A stretch of DNA of 64,000 nt from Humidesulfovibrio sp. (GCF_031082295.1 NZ_JAVHLD010000009.1:43928-107927), one strand, 5' to 3'; numbered from the stretch's first letter, positions 44,704 through 55,622 are shown. The notes: generated by a model not told the origin, from the sequence alone. A program made the numbers and translations.

Positions 44704-45171
44704 CTACAGGTAGGCCAGCTTTTTGGGTGGGGTGGACTCTCCGAAAAAGGCTTCCAGCGCGGCGCGGTCATCCTCGCGGATGCGCAGTTCGGACACCGGC
44801 AGCGGCGCGGCCACCCCGGCGTACAGCTTGAGCGCACGCTCGACGAAGTCCGCCTGGAGGAACATGGCCTGGACCTCGTAGTCCTGGCCGCCCCAGCTCA
44901 CGGTGAGCGGAATGATGTGCGTGGACAGCGGCTTGCACACGATGGCGTTGCCCGTGTGGGACAGGGTCTCCAGCACCGCCTCCGGAAACGACACGGCCCA
45001 GCGCGCCATGAGGATAAGAAACACCGGCTCCAGCGCCAGGTAGTAGTCCGGCTCCACCTTGCAGGCCACGGACTGGCCGGGCACGTTCAATATCTGGGGA
45101 GAGTCCTTGTAGGCCTGGGCCAGCCCCTTCTGCAGGCGGGTCAAAGCGTCCTGGTAATCCTTCAGCGGCAT
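44704..45171 (-). CDS. Conserved hypothetical protein, 155 residues
   Basis: This soluble protein has a strong AAGGAGG site before the ATG at 45169-45171. It has a helical N-terminus (ALTRLQKGLAQAYKD), a central hydrophobic region YYLALEPVFLILMARWAVSF, and a mixed C-terminal half. There is no signal peptide and no Cys motif, and I do not recognise a family. It precedes the methyltransferase on the same strand. Confidence 0.65.
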   Translation of the reverse strand: MPLKDYQDALTRLQKGLAQAYKDSPQILNVPGQSVACKVEPDYYLALEPVFLILMARWAVSFPEAVLETLSHTGNAIVCKPLSTHIIPLTVSWGGQDYEVQAMFLQADFVERALKLYAGVAAPLPVSELRIREDDRAALEAFFGESTPPKKLAYL

Positions 45172-45281
45172 AGGCGGCCTCCTTGTGTGCGAATAAGTGC
45201 GCGGACCTCGCGGGCGTCTGCTGCGGCGCACGTTACATCGCCCCGCCCCGCGCCGCAAGCCCTGCAACCGCAAAGGACAGC

Positions 45282-45310
45282 TTGACGTATACAGGACTTG
45301 GGAATAGACT
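45282..45310 (+). promoter_or_regulatory. Sigma70-type promoter of the DUF488 gene
   Basis: TTGACG (45282-45287) and TAGACT (45305-45310) have a 17-nt spacer. The expected start of transcription coincides with the ATG at 45318, and no Shine-Dalgarno sequence is present, so the message may be leaderless. Confidence 0.55.
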
Positions 45311-45317
45311 ACGTAGC

Positions 45318-45947
45318 ATGTCGTACTCAGTAATCCCAGACGAACCGGACTGCGCGGCAACGATCTACACCGCCGGGTTCTCCAACCTGCCGCTGCCGCG
45401 CTTTCTGGACAATCTGCAGGGTTACGGCGTCCAGGTATTGGTGGATGTTCGCTCCAAGCCTTATGCCGCCTACACCCCGCACTTCAACAAGGACCAGATC
45501 GAGCCCGCCGCCCATGCGGCAGGCCTGCGCTATTTGTACCTGGGCCGCGAACTGGGCGGCATGCCCGACAATCCCGGCTTCTACGACGACGAGGGCTACG
45601 TGCTCTACGACCGCATCGCAGGCACCGAGCCCTTCCAGGTCGCCATCGGGCGCGTGCTGACCGGCCTGCGCAAAGGCTACACCATGGCGCTCACCTGCGG
45701 GGAGGACAACCCGCGCCAGTGCCACCGGCGGCTGCTGCTGGGCCGGGTGCTGCGCGAACAGGGCGTGGCCGTGGCGCACATCCTCGCCGACGGCACGCTC
45801 ATCTCCGAGGCCGAGCTTCTGGACGAGGAGCGCCGCGCGCCGAAGCAGCTCTCGCTCTTCGGAGGCGAGGCAGAGGAACGGCTGGCGTGGAGATCATACC
45901 GGCCGATCCTTCCGAAAAACGCCCCCAACGATACCTCGGACCTCTAG
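45318..45947 (+). CDS. DUF488 family protein
   Basis: This 209-residue cytosolic protein of the DUF488 family has the conserved opening IYTAGFSNLPLPRFLDNL, LVDVRSKPYA and the distinctive Cys/His stretch ALTCGEDNPRQCHRRLLLGRVL near residue 135. Function is not established; the Cys-Arg region suggests a nucleotide or metal site. The apparent promoter would make a leaderless message. Confidence 0.85.
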   Translation: MSYSVIPDEPDCAATIYTAGFSNLPLPRFLDNLQGYGVQVLVDVRSKPYAAYTPHFNKDQIEPAAHAAGLRYLYLGRELGGMPDNPGFYDDEGYVLYDRIAGTEPFQVAIGRVLTGLRKGYTMALTCGEDNPRQCHRRLLLGRVLREQGVAVAHILADGTLISEAELLDEERRAPKQLSLFGGEAEERLAWRSYRPILPKNAPNDTSDL

Positions 45948-46182
45948 GTCCACTGACCGCCGACACGGCCCGACCCGCACGCGCCAAAGAGTCCTGCCGA
46001 AGAACGCCTGGAGCCTTTGCCCACCCCCTCGCCAGCAACCCGCCACCCCCCATCCGCCCCTCACCCTTGACATTCTCGCGTCCCTCTCCCTATAGGTTTA
46101 AACCTTGAAGATTTTTCGCAGGCGGTCCACAACCCGCCCGGAAGGCAGTTCCCGGCGGTAAACTCGATACACGGAGTAAGGG

Positions 46183-48255
46183 ATGTCGGAAGCGCTCAAG
46201 TCTCAACGGACGTATGCTTTGGTTGGTCATGGCGGCAGCGGAAAAACCTCTGTCGCTGAAATGTTGCTCTTCAACGCCGGTGTGCTGAACCGTCTCGGAA
46301 AGATCGAAGACGGAACCACCACCCTCGATTTCGAGCCTGAAGAGATCAAGCGCCGCGGCTCCATCCAGCCGAGCTTCGCCAACTTCAAGTGGAACAAGAA
46401 CCAGCATTTCCTCATCGACACGGCGGGCGACAACAACTTCAACGGCGACCTGCCCTACACCCTCGCCGCGGCCGACGCCGTGGTCTTCGTCATCGACGCC
46501 GTGGACGGCGTGAAGCCGCTCACCCGCAAGGCCTGGGGCGAAGTGAAGAAGGCCGGGCTCCCGGCCATCGTGTTCATCAACAAGATGGACCGCGACCGAG
46601 CGGACTTCCAAATGGCCTTCAACGGACTCAAGGACAGCCTGGGCATCAAGCCCGTGCTGCTGCACTACCCCATCGGCGAGCGCGAGGAGTTCAAGGGCGT
46701 GGTCGACATGCTGGAGGACAAGGCGCTCATGTTCGACGGCAAGGGCGGCGCCACCACTGGCGCGGTCCCGGCGGACGTCTCCGCCCTGTCCACCCCGCTG
46801 CGCGAGACCATGATCGAGAACATCGCCGAGAGCGACGAAGCGCTCATGGAAAAATACCTGGAGGCCGGCGAGCTGACGCCCGACGAGCTCAAGGCCGCGC
46901 TCGTGGCGGGCGTCAAAAGCGGCGAGCTGGTTCCCGTGGTCGTGGGCAGCGCGCTGAACAACATGGGCGGCCCGCAGCTGCTCGACACCATCCAGGCCGT
47001 GCTGCCCAGCCCGCTGGACCACCCCCACTGGGAGGGCGAGGACGGCTCCGCCCGCGAAAGCACCGAGGCCGCACCCGTGGCGGGCTTCGTGTTCAAGACC
47101 ATGGCAGACCCCTTCGCCGGTCAGCTCACCGTCATGCGCGTGCTCTCGGGCACCCTCACCGGCGACCTGACCCTGGTGAACTCCCGCACCGGCCAGCAGG
47201 AACGCATGGGCCAGCTGCTTCTGACCAACGGCAAGGAGCAGGTTCCCTGCAAAACCCCGCTCGGCCCCGGCAGCATCGTCACCCTGGCAAAGCTCAAGGA
47301 CACCAAGACCGGCGACAGCCTGTCCTCGGACAAGGCGCCCTTTGCGCTGAAGAAGCCCGCCCTGGCGCCCACGCTCATCACCTACGCCCTGGCGCCCAAG
47401 GAAAAGGGCGACGAGGACAAGGTCTACCAGGCCATGGCCAAGCTGCTGGACGAGGACGTGACCCTGAAGCTCGGCCGCGACGAGGAGACTGCGGACACGC
47501 TGCTCTCCGGCATGGGCCAGAACCACATCGAGGTCAGCGTTGAGCGCGCCAAGCGCCGCTACAAGGTGGAGATTGTCCTCAAGACCCCCAAGGTGCCCTA
47601 CCGCGAGACCGTGAAGACGGCGGCGAGAGAGATCCAGGGCCGCCACAAGAAGCAGACCGGCGGCCGCGGCCAGTTCGGCGACTGCTGGATCCACCTTGAG
47701 CCCCAGCCCAAGGGCGCGGGCTACGAGTACGTTGACGCCATCGTTGGCGGCTCCATCCCCCGCCAGTACATCCCGGCGGTGGACAAGGGCGTGCAGGAAT
47801 CCGCCGCGCGCGGCGTGCTCGCGGGCTTCCCGGTCATCGACTTCAAGGTGACCCTCTACGACGGCAGCTTCCACAACGTGGACTCCTCGGAAATGGCCTT
47901 CAAGATCGCGGGCTCCATCGCCTTCAAAAAGGCCTGCGAAAAGGCCAAGATGATCCTGCTCGAACCCATCATGACCGTCACCGTCGCCGTGCCCGACGCG
48001 CACATGGGCGACGTCATCGGCGACCTCTCCAGCCGCCGCGGCAAGGTGCTGGGCAGCGAGTCCCAGGGCGGCGTCACCGAGATCAAGGCCCACGTGCCCA
48101 TGAGCGAGGTGCTCAAGTACGCCCCGGACCTGCGCTCCATGACCGGCGGCCAGGGCACCTTCACCATGGAGTTCGCCAACTACGAGGAATGCCCGCCGCC
48201 CATCGCGGCCAAGGTCATCGAGGAAAACAAGCGCGAACACGCCGAAGAGGAATAG
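46183..48255 (+). CDS. EF-G-like translational GTPase (EF-G paralogue)
   Basis: This 690-residue protein has the full EF-G domain layout: G domain, domain II, and the RRGQFGD-containing domain IV ending with the C-terminal domain. G1 is GHGGSGKT at residues 15-22 and G4 is NKMD at 133-136. G3 reads D79-T-A-G-D-N-N-F instead of DTPGHVDF, so the catalytic histidine is replaced by Asp83. It belongs to the EF-G-like group that coexists with a normal FusA (not in the window). Its role may be ribosome recycling, rescue or regulation, without normal GTP hydrolysis. GGAGTAAGG precedes the ATG; a terminator follows. Confidence 0.9.
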   Translation: MSEALKSQRTYALVGHGGSGKTSVAEMLLFNAGVLNRLGKIEDGTTTLDFEPEEIKRRGSIQPSFANFKWNKNQHFLIDTAGDNNFNGDLPYTLAAADAVVFVIDAVDGVKPLTRKAWGEVKKAGLPAIVFINKMDRDRADFQMAFNGLKDSLGIKPVLLHYPIGEREEFKGVVDMLEDKALMFDGKGGATTGAVPADVSALSTPLRETMIENIAESDEALMEKYLEAGELTPDELKAALVAGVKSGELVPVVVGSALNNMGGPQLLDTIQAVLPSPLDHPHWEGEDGSARESTEAAPVAGFVFKTMADPFAGQLTVMRVLSGTLTGDLTLVNSRTGQQERMGQLLLTNGKEQVPCKTPLGPGSIVTLAKLKDTKTGDSLSSDKAPFALKKPALAPTLITYALAPKEKGDEDKVYQAMAKLLDEDVTLKLGRDEETADTLLSGMGQNHIEVSVERAKRRYKVEIVLKTPKVPYRETVKTAAREIQGRHKKQTGGRGQFGDCWIHLEPQPKGAGYEYVDAIVGGSIPRQYIPAVDKGVQESAARGVLAGFPVIDFKVTLYDGSFHNVDSSEMAFKIAGSIAFKKACEKAKMILLEPIMTVTVAVPDAHMGDVIGDLSSRRGKVLGSESQGGVTEIKAHVPMSEVLKYAPDLRSMTGGQGTFTMEFANYEECPPPIAAKVIEENKREHAEEE

Positions 48256-48280
48256 CCCCGCCCGGCAAGACACGACGCAC

Positions 48281-48311
48281 AGGCGGCGGGGACCATCTCC
48301 GCCGCCTTTTT
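48281..48311 (+). terminator. Rho-independent terminator after the EF-G-like gene
   Basis: A 9-bp GC stem (48281-48289 with 48299-48307) is followed by five T residues. Confidence 0.9.
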
Positions 48312-48395
48312 CATGCGATGGGCAGTCCCAGGCGCTGCGAGCTTGTGCCTGCCTGGCTTTTCAAGTAGTGGAGCGATCACAAGACACCAACAGGG

Positions 48396-49121
48396 ATGGT
48401 TATGTTCAGAGTACTGCGTTTCTTCCTCCTCCTCGTGCCCACCACGATCTATTACAGCATCAAGCAGCTGCTCCTCGACAAGGAGAAGGCCACGCCCGAC
48501 GAGCGCGACCTGCCGGGCAAGGCCTATGGCCGCTTCATGCTGCGCATGGCGGGCATCAAGGTCGAGGCCGACCTCTCCGCGCTGGACCCGAAGGCCAACT
48601 ACGTGTTCATGTGCAACCACCAGAGCCTGTTCGACATTCCCATCCTGTTCGACGCCCTGTGGGACTACCACATGCGTTTCGTGGCCAAGGAGAGCCTGTT
48701 CAAGATCCCCATCTACGGCAAGGCGCTTGGCGATGCGGGCCACATCTCCATCCGGCGCGAGAACCGGCGCTCGGCCATGAAGAGCGTGGACGAGGCCGTG
48801 GCCGCGGCGAAGGCGGGCATCGCGCCGCTGATTTTCCCGGAAGGCACGCGCAACCAGGACCTGTCGAAGCTCATGGACTTCAAGGTCGGCGGCATGGTGC
48901 TGGCGCTCAAATGCGGGCTGCCCGTGGCGCCCCTGGTCATGGAAGGCACCGGCAAGCTGCTGCCCAAGGGCAAGCGCTTCTTCAACCCCGACCAGCTGGT
49001 CCGCCTGAAGGCGCTGCCCCCGGTGGACCCGTCCGCCTACACCATGAAGGACCGCGAAAAATTCAAGGACGACATGTACGCCCTCATGAACGACGCCTAC
49101 CAGAAACTGGCGAGGAGCTAA
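48396..49121 (+). CDS. 1-acyl-sn-glycerol-3-phosphate acyltransferase (PlsC family)
   Basis: This 241-residue membrane-associated acyltransferase has an N-terminal membrane helix (residues 4-20), the catalytic motif N-H-Q-S-L-F-D at 74-80 (HxxxxD), and the phosphate-binding FPEGTRNQ near residue 148. It makes phosphatidic acid from lysophosphatidic acid. Start is the ATG at 48396 or, with a better-spaced AACAGGG, the ATG at 48402. RNase J starts 3 nt after its stop, so the two are co-transcribed. Confidence 0.9.
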   Translation: MVMFRVLRFFLLLVPTTIYYSIKQLLLDKEKATPDERDLPGKAYGRFMLRMAGIKVEADLSALDPKANYVFMCNHQSLFDIPILFDALWDYHMRFVAKESLFKIPIYGKALGDAGHISIRRENRRSAMKSVDEAVAAAKAGIAPLIFPEGTRNQDLSKLMDFKVGGMVLALKCGLPVAPLVMEGTGKLLPKGKRFFNPDQLVRLKALPPVDPSAYTMKDREKFKDDMYALMNDAYQKLARS

Positions 49122-49124
49122 AAA

Positions 49125-50777
<1,653 letters not shown>

Positions 50778-50798
50778 CCTGAAACGGCTGCGCCTGCC

Positions 50799-51476
50799 CT
50801 AGCGGGAGTTGGCGTAGGCGTTGGCGGCCCGAAAGCGAACGCTGTTCACCGTCGCGCGGTCCTGGATCTGCTCCGGCGCGTCCGGCGCGTCGGCTGGCGC
50901 CGGGGCCTCCGCAACCTCGGCCACGGCGGCAACCTCGGGCACGGCGCTTGCTTCCGGCTGCGGCGCGGCGGCAGTCGGCACAGTTGGCTGCGGGTAGGCC
51001 GAAGGATACGCCGTCGGGTAGGCCGGGGCAGCCACGGCTGGCTTCGCGCTAGGCTGGGCGTCCTGGGCCGGGCGCGTCACGGAAGATTGCGAGGCCGGGG
51101 CCATGCCCTCCTGGCCCGGAATGATCTGGGCGAAAGCCTGCCGCAGGCCAGTAAGAATCGCGATCACCTCATCAAGCTTCTTCGGATTCATCTCAATGTT
51201 CGCCTGCAACAACCTCGTGTTGCACATGAAGTACATCCGGCTCAGGTTCCTGGCGATGTCACCGCCCTTCTCCTTGTTCAGGCTTTCGTGCAGTTCGCTG
51301 ACGATCTCGATGGCCTTGGTGATCGAGATCCCCTTGGCGGCGAAATCGCGCTCGGCGATCTTGTCCTTGGCCTGCTTGATATGCTTGATGGCCGTATCAT
51401 ACAGCATGAGCAGCAGATCGCCCTGGGTTGCCGTGGTGACCTGCGTCGAAAGATATGCCTTGGCAGCCTTGAGCAT
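50799..51476 (-). CDS. fliS: Flagellin export chaperone FliS with long C-terminal extension
   Basis: This cytosolic chaperone binds the flagellin C-terminus to prevent early polymerisation. The FliS domain is residues 1-125 (YLSTQVTTATQGDLLLMLYDTAIKHI near the start). It is followed by about 100 residues rich in Pro, Ala, Thr and Tyr (PTAYPSAYPQPTVPTAAAP), roughly doubling the usual length of about 130. The gene is last in fliC-fliD-fliS, 27 nt after fliD. The tail has no known function. Confidence 0.92.
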   Translation of the reverse strand: MLKAAKAYLSTQVTTATQGDLLLMLYDTAIKHIKQAKDKIAERDFAAKGISITKAIEIVSELHESLNKEKGGDIARNLSRMYFMCNTRLLQANIEMNPKKLDEVIAILTGLRQAFAQIIPGQEGMAPASQSSVTRPAQDAQPSAKPAVAAPAYPTAYPSAYPQPTVPTAAAPQPEASAVPEVAAVAEVAEAPAPADAPDAPEQIQDRATVNSVRFRAANAYANSR

Positions 51477-51503
51477 GAGCTGAGCCTCCGTTCTTCTAAA
51501 CGA

Positions 51504-53216
51504 TTACTTGCCGAGCTGGTCAATTGCGCTCGTCAGCTGTGTTTGCTGCTGTGCGAGCTTGCCAAGCAAGGCGTCCAGGCGCGCATACTTTTCCTGCATC
51601 GACTGCTTGAGCTTGGCGATGCGCGAGGTTTCGTATTCAATCTTCTCGTCGATGCTGTTGGTAATGTCGCCGTAGTTCTCTTCCAGAATATGCAGCGGCC
51701 CTTCGGTGCTGCTGGTGAGCGTCTTCAGCTTCTTGATCAATTCCCCGGCCTTGCCGAGCTTCAGGTTCACAGTCCCGGTCATGGTGCTGTTCAGCGTCTG
51801 GTTGTCCAGCTGGATGACGAGACCGGCCTCGTCATAGCCGTAGGCGCCGGTGATCCTCCACCCGTCTATGCCCGCCGCATGCCCGTTGATGGTGGCGCTG
51901 GTGATTCCTGTGCCGTCGGTGGTGATGCTGACCTCGTAGCTTCCCGGCTGGGTGGTGCCGCCGATGTGCGAGAGGTAGGAAAAGTTCGACGATTCGCTCT
52001 CGCCCAGGTAGTCGGCTGCAAAGAGCTTGGCCACGGCGTCGGGGTCGGATGACAGCGCGCTGTCCAGAATTTCCTCATCGAGGACGAGCAGGCCGCTTGT
52101 GGTGGAGCCCTGGTCAGCGTCGGTGCTGATGCCAAGCTGGGAAAGCGAGGAGAAATAGTCGCCGGTGATGGTGCTGCCAGACACGCTGTAGTAGTTGAAG
52201 CCAAGCCCCTTGTCCGCGCAGATGTCCTTCAGCTGGGTGGAGATCATCTGCACCGCGTAGTTGCCGGTCAAGATCGATCCTTGCGGGTTCTTGGCGTCGG
52301 TGGTGTCGACCTTGGTGATGCTCTGGATCAGGGAGCGCACCTCGTTGACTTGGCTCACGAACGTCCGGATGTTCTCCTTGACGGCGGCTGTGTCCGTGCT
52401 GATGCCGATCTGCAGCGTGGCGTTGGAGTTGGCCTGCTTCAGGTTCATGGTCACCCCTGGGACCACGTCCGAGACCGTATTCGAGTCGCGCGAGAGCCAG
52501 TTGGACGCGCCGATTGGGTAGCCGTCCACCTTGATGTGCGAGCTTTGGGCGTTCTGCGTGTTGTCAAAGGCCGCTGGCTGAAAGACGAGCCCGCCCGTGC
52601 TTGAGAGCACCACCTGGTTGGCGTCGCCCTGGCCCAGGCCGTAAATCTGCAGGTGATAGACCGAGCCGTCGTAGATGGTGGTGGCCTTGATCTTCCCGCT
52701 GCACAAGGCGTTGTTGTTGATGTAGTTCACAAGCCCGCTGAGCGTCGTTCCCGCAGAGATGTTGGAGAGGGTGATGCTGGTGCCTGCGTAAGAAAAGGTG
52801 ATGTTCGAGTTGGAGGTCATCACCGAGCTGGTGAGCGCGCTCACGCCCGAGGTCGTGGTCAGGACATCGTTCTGCGCAAGCTGTCCCACGATGACGCTGT
52901 GCGTGGAAACCTGCGCGGAGCTGTCCGCCGTGGCGGTCAGGGCGGAGGTGTCCGTGCTGGTCACGGCCTTGACCATGAAGGAGTCCATGGTGTCCATGCC
53001 TTCAAGAGTGGTCTTGAGCGTCAGCATCTTGGTGTTCAGGTTCTGGAACTGCTCAACCTTGTCGTCCCATTCCTTCTTCCAGCTCTCAAGCCTGGTGATG
53101 TGAACGGTTTCAGCCTTCACCAACCCGTCGATAAGGGCGTTGAAGTCCGTGCCGTTGCCCAGGCCGGCGATGTTGATCTGGCCGGAAGTGTATGAAGAAG
53201 TGATCGAGGTTGTCAT
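51504..53216 (-). CDS. fliD: Flagellar filament capping protein FliD
   Basis: This 570-residue filament cap protein guides flagellin assembly at the tip. It has the typical FliD N-terminal domain (INIAGLGNGTDFNALIDGLVKAE) and a C-terminal helical region (SRIAKLKQSMQEKYARLDALLGKLAQ) that packs against the filament. The central part is Ser/Thr-rich. It is located between fliC and fliS on the minus strand and was probably transcribed with fliS. Confidence 0.95.
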   Translation of the reverse strand: MTTSITSSYTSGQINIAGLGNGTDFNALIDGLVKAETVHITRLESWKKEWDDKVEQFQNLNTKMLTLKTTLEGMDTMDSFMVKAVTSTDTSALTATADSSAQVSTHSVIVGQLAQNDVLTTTSGVSALTSSVMTSNSNITFSYAGTSITLSNISAGTTLSGLVNYINNNALCSGKIKATTIYDGSVYHLQIYGLGQGDANQVVLSSTGGLVFQPAAFDNTQNAQSSHIKVDGYPIGASNWLSRDSNTVSDVVPGVTMNLKQANSNATLQIGISTDTAAVKENIRTFVSQVNEVRSLIQSITKVDTTDAKNPQGSILTGNYAVQMISTQLKDICADKGLGFNYYSVSGSTITGDYFSSLSQLGISTDADQGSTTSGLLVLDEEILDSALSSDPDAVAKLFAADYLGESESSNFSYLSHIGGTTQPGSYEVSITTDGTGITSATINGHAAGIDGWRITGAYGYDEAGLVIQLDNQTLNSTMTGTVNLKLGKAGELIKKLKTLTSSTEGPLHILEENYGDITNSIDEKIEYETSRIAKLKQSMQEKYARLDALLGKLAQQQTQLTSAIDQLGK

Positions 53217-53296
53217 GCTTGCGTCCTCTGTGAGGGAAATTATTTCCTGGTCCTTTTACCCCACCTGATTTGTGCAAGCCTGGTGCCAGAACGACA

Positions 53297-53318
53297 GGGG
53301 CCGCCTCGCGGCGGCCCC
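53297..53318 (-). terminator. Hairpin after fliC
   Basis: A perfect 9-bp GC-only stem with 4-nt loop lies 47 nt after the fliC stop. It lacks a strong T-run on the minus strand, so some read-through into fliD is expected. Confidence 0.6.
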
Positions 53319-53364
53319 TTGTGTTCTCGTTTGCCGTGGATTGACCTTGACTCTTCAGCTAGCG

Positions 53365-54264
53365 TTAGCCACCGATCAGCTGCATGGCGAGTCGGCCGAG
53401 GCCGTTGGCCTGGGACAGCATGGCCACCGCAGACTGGGTCAGGATCTGCTGGCGAGTGAACTCGGTCATTTCCGTCGCGACGTCGACGTCGGACACGAGC
53501 GACTCGGCAGCCTGGGTGTTCTCAGCCTGGATGGACAGGTTGGTGATCGTGTTCTGCAGACGGTTCTGCATGGAGCCCAGGTTGGCGCGAATCTTGTCCT
53601 TGGAGATGATGGCGTTGTTCAGGGAATCCAGAGCGGTCTGAGCCAGCTGCTGGGTGGAGATGGACTTGCCGTTGGTGGCTCCGGTGGCGCCAAGGCCGAC
53701 GCCCAGGGCGGAGGCAGTGGAGTTGTCGATGGAGATGTAGTAGTAGTCCTCGGAGGAGTCGTTGCCGGTGCCGAAGTGGACCTTCATGGGGCCGGTGGCC
53801 TTGAGGGCTGCACCGTTGTGGGTGCTGTTGGTGCCGGAGAGGTTGCCGTTCAACAGGTGGATGCCGTTGAAGTCGGTGGAGTTGGCGATTCGGGTAATTT
53901 CCGAAGCCATGGCCTGGTACTCGGAGTCGATGATGAGGCGCTGGTCCGAAGAATAGGTGCCGGTGGACGCCTGCATGGCCAGTTCCTTCATGCGGATGAG
54001 CTTCTCGTCGATAACGCCGAGGGCTCCGTCAGCAGTCTGGATCATCGAGATGGCGTCGTTGGCGTTGCGGATGCCCTGCTGCAAGCTCTTGATTTCCGAA
54101 CGCATGATTTCGCGAACGGCCAGGCCGGCGGCGTCGTCCGCGGCGGTCTGAATGCGCAAGCCGGAAGACAGGCGGCGAGTCGAGTTGGCCAGCTTGCCGT
54201 AAGAGTCCGTCAGCAAACGGGCGGTCGTCATGGACATCATGTTATGGTTAATTGTAAGAGCCAT
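53365..54264 (-). CDS. fliC: Flagellin
   Basis: This 299-residue filament subunit has conserved N- and C-terminal coiled-coil domains (ALTINHNMMSMTTARLL at the start, ATEMTEFTRQQILTQSAVAMLSQAN at the end) and a short variable middle. The start is the second ATG (54262-54264), eight bases after AAGGAGG. It has its own sigma28 promoter at 54366-54392 and a leader with possible CsrA sites. Confidence 0.97.
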   Translation of the reverse strand: MALTINHNMMSMTTARLLTDSYGKLANSTRRLSSGLRIQTAADDAAGLAVREIMRSEIKSLQQGIRNANDAISMIQTADGALGVIDEKLIRMKELAMQASTGTYSSDQRLIIDSEYQAMASEITRIANSTDFNGIHLLNGNLSGTNSTHNGAALKATGPMKVHFGTGNDSSEDYYYISIDNSTASALGVGLGATGATNGKSISTQQLAQTALDSLNNAIISKDKIRANLGSMQNRLQNTITNLSIQAENTQAAESLVSDVDVATEMTEFTRQQILTQSAVAMLSQANGLGRLAMQLIGG

Positions 54265-54272
54265 ATCCATTT

Positions 54273-54302
54273 CCTCCTTGAAAGTTTTTTGGCATCCATG
54301 CC
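54273..54302 (-). promoter_or_regulatory. fliC leader with candidate CsrA-binding elements
   Basis: On the minus strand, a small hairpin GGCATGGATGCC (54291-54302) exposes a GGA, and a second GGA lies in the AAGGAGG ribosome site (54273-54279). The pair of sites, about 20 nt apart, resembles the CsrA-repressed flagellin leaders of other bacteria. Confidence 0.35.
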
Positions 54303-54365
54303 ATTCGGTGGTCCTCTTGGGGCGACATCGCCTGCGGGGCCAATCCGATTGTTTCTACGCACTCC

Positions 54366-54392
54366 TCATCGACGTGCCCCAGGAAAACTTTA
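54366..54392 (-). promoter_or_regulatory. Sigma28 (FliA) promoter of fliC
   Basis: On the minus strand TAAAGTTT (54385-54392) matches the consensus exactly, followed after 11 nt by GTCGATGA (54366-54373), six of eight matches. It lies about 100 nt before the fliC ATG. Confidence 0.88.
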
Positions 54393-54449
54393 GGAGCTTG
54401 CCAAACTTTCTTTCATCGAAAGTGAACTTTCCCATGCGGGCGCAAGAAA

Positions 54450-54479
54450 AGACCCCGCATCTGGTTGGAGGCGGGGTCT
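54450..54479 (-). terminator. Terminator of the Zn-PLC-like gene
   Basis: A 9-bp stem (54450-54458 with 54471-54479) is followed on the minus strand by TTTT. Confidence 0.75.
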
Positions 54480-54516
54480 CTCGTGTGGCTCTGGCCCTGG
54501 TCGGCCAGGTTTGCGG

Positions 54517-55488
54517 CTATTCTGGCGGCAGGGGGAGCGCGGCGAAATATCCGGCCTTGCTGGAAGCGGCCCCGGCCACGCCCAGGTCCAGCGAGGGTCC
54601 GGCCGAAGTTTCGGACAGCGTGCCGCTCGCGATGAGCGAAGGAGCCTGGCTGGCGCAGAACCAGGCGGTTTGCCGCGCGGCCAGATCCATGAGCCCGGCC
54701 AGGGTGTTGGTGAACACGTCTCCCGTTGCGGGGTTGCGGAAGGTCAGCTTGCCGGAGACGGAGTCGCGCTTGTCCCATAGCTGGGCGGCGTAGAACAGGG
54801 CCGCGATCTCGCGCCCCTTGTCGGGAAGCCAGCCTTCCAGCTCACGCACCCAGCGGGACAGGGTCGGCATGCGGCAAAGCGCCTGCATGTAGCAGTAGTT
54901 GTCCAGGGCGGAATCGAAGGCGGCGAAGGCCTTGGCGGCGTCCATTCCGGCCATGCGGCCCAGCAGTTCTGGTGGAAAAGCCTCGGAGAGCTTGCCCTCA
55001 ACCCCGTTCACCACGCCGCGCAGGGAGGTTTTCTCCACCGCCGCCGGGCCGCCCGCCGCCACCATGTCGAGCAGGGTCTCCAGGGTGCGGTGCCTGCGCA
55101 CTGCCCTGGTCCGGCGCACGGGATCCTCGTCGTAGTAATTGCCCGTGAAGTGGTAGACCAGGGGGTGGATGGTGGCGTCGGCGAAGATGTGCGAGACGAG
55201 CCCCACGAAAAATGACGTGGGCAGGGGCAGCCCGCGCATGGCGTGCATGTGCGGGGCATAGAGCCGGAGCAGCTCGTAGGTGTCCTCGCCCTGCGCCCCG
55301 TGCAGGCGCTGCGGCAGGGCCTTGAGCCCTTCGGGATAGTCTCCGCGCAGGTAGAAGAGCACATCGTGGAACACCGCGCCGTAACGCAGGCCGTTGGGGC
55401 TGTTCCTGAGCGCCGGACCGAAGGGGCCGGAAGCAAGCAGCTCGGCGGCGCGCTCGGCCACCATCCAGTGCACGATCTCCCTTGGCAT
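54517..55488 (-). CDS. Zinc-dependent phospholipase C domain protein
   Basis: This 323-residue protein has a Zn_dep_PLPC-like N-terminal half, with His-rich motifs in order REIVHWMVAE (residue 3 on), YGAVFHDVLFYLRG and FVGLVSHIFADATIHPLVYHFTGNYYDED. It lacks a signal peptide, so it is probably cytosolic and perhaps not a true phospholipase. The ATG at 55486-55488 has GGAGG before it. The C-terminal half is unknown. It has its own terminator. Confidence 0.75.
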   Translation of the reverse strand: MPREIVHWMVAERAAELLASGPFGPALRNSPNGLRYGAVFHDVLFYLRGDYPEGLKALPQRLHGAQGEDTYELLRLYAPHMHAMRGLPLPTSFFVGLVSHIFADATIHPLVYHFTGNYYDEDPVRRTRAVRRHRTLETLLDMVAAGGPAAVEKTSLRGVVNGVEGKLSEAFPPELLGRMAGMDAAKAFAAFDSALDNYCYMQALCRMPTLSRWVRELEGWLPDKGREIAALFYAAQLWDKRDSVSGKLTFRNPATGDVFTNTLAGLMDLAARQTAWFCASQAPSLIASGTLSETSAGPSLDLGVAGAASSKAGYFAALPLPPE

Positions 55489-55622
55489 GCTCACCTCCCT
55501 GGCTGCGACCGGACTCTCCACCGGAAGCTTGTCGATGGCCTCTGCTTGGGCTATACCCTGCCTGTCCGCATGCGGCAACCCGGCCGCGCATGTGCGGGCA
55601 ACGCCTTACAGGGAGCGCACAG

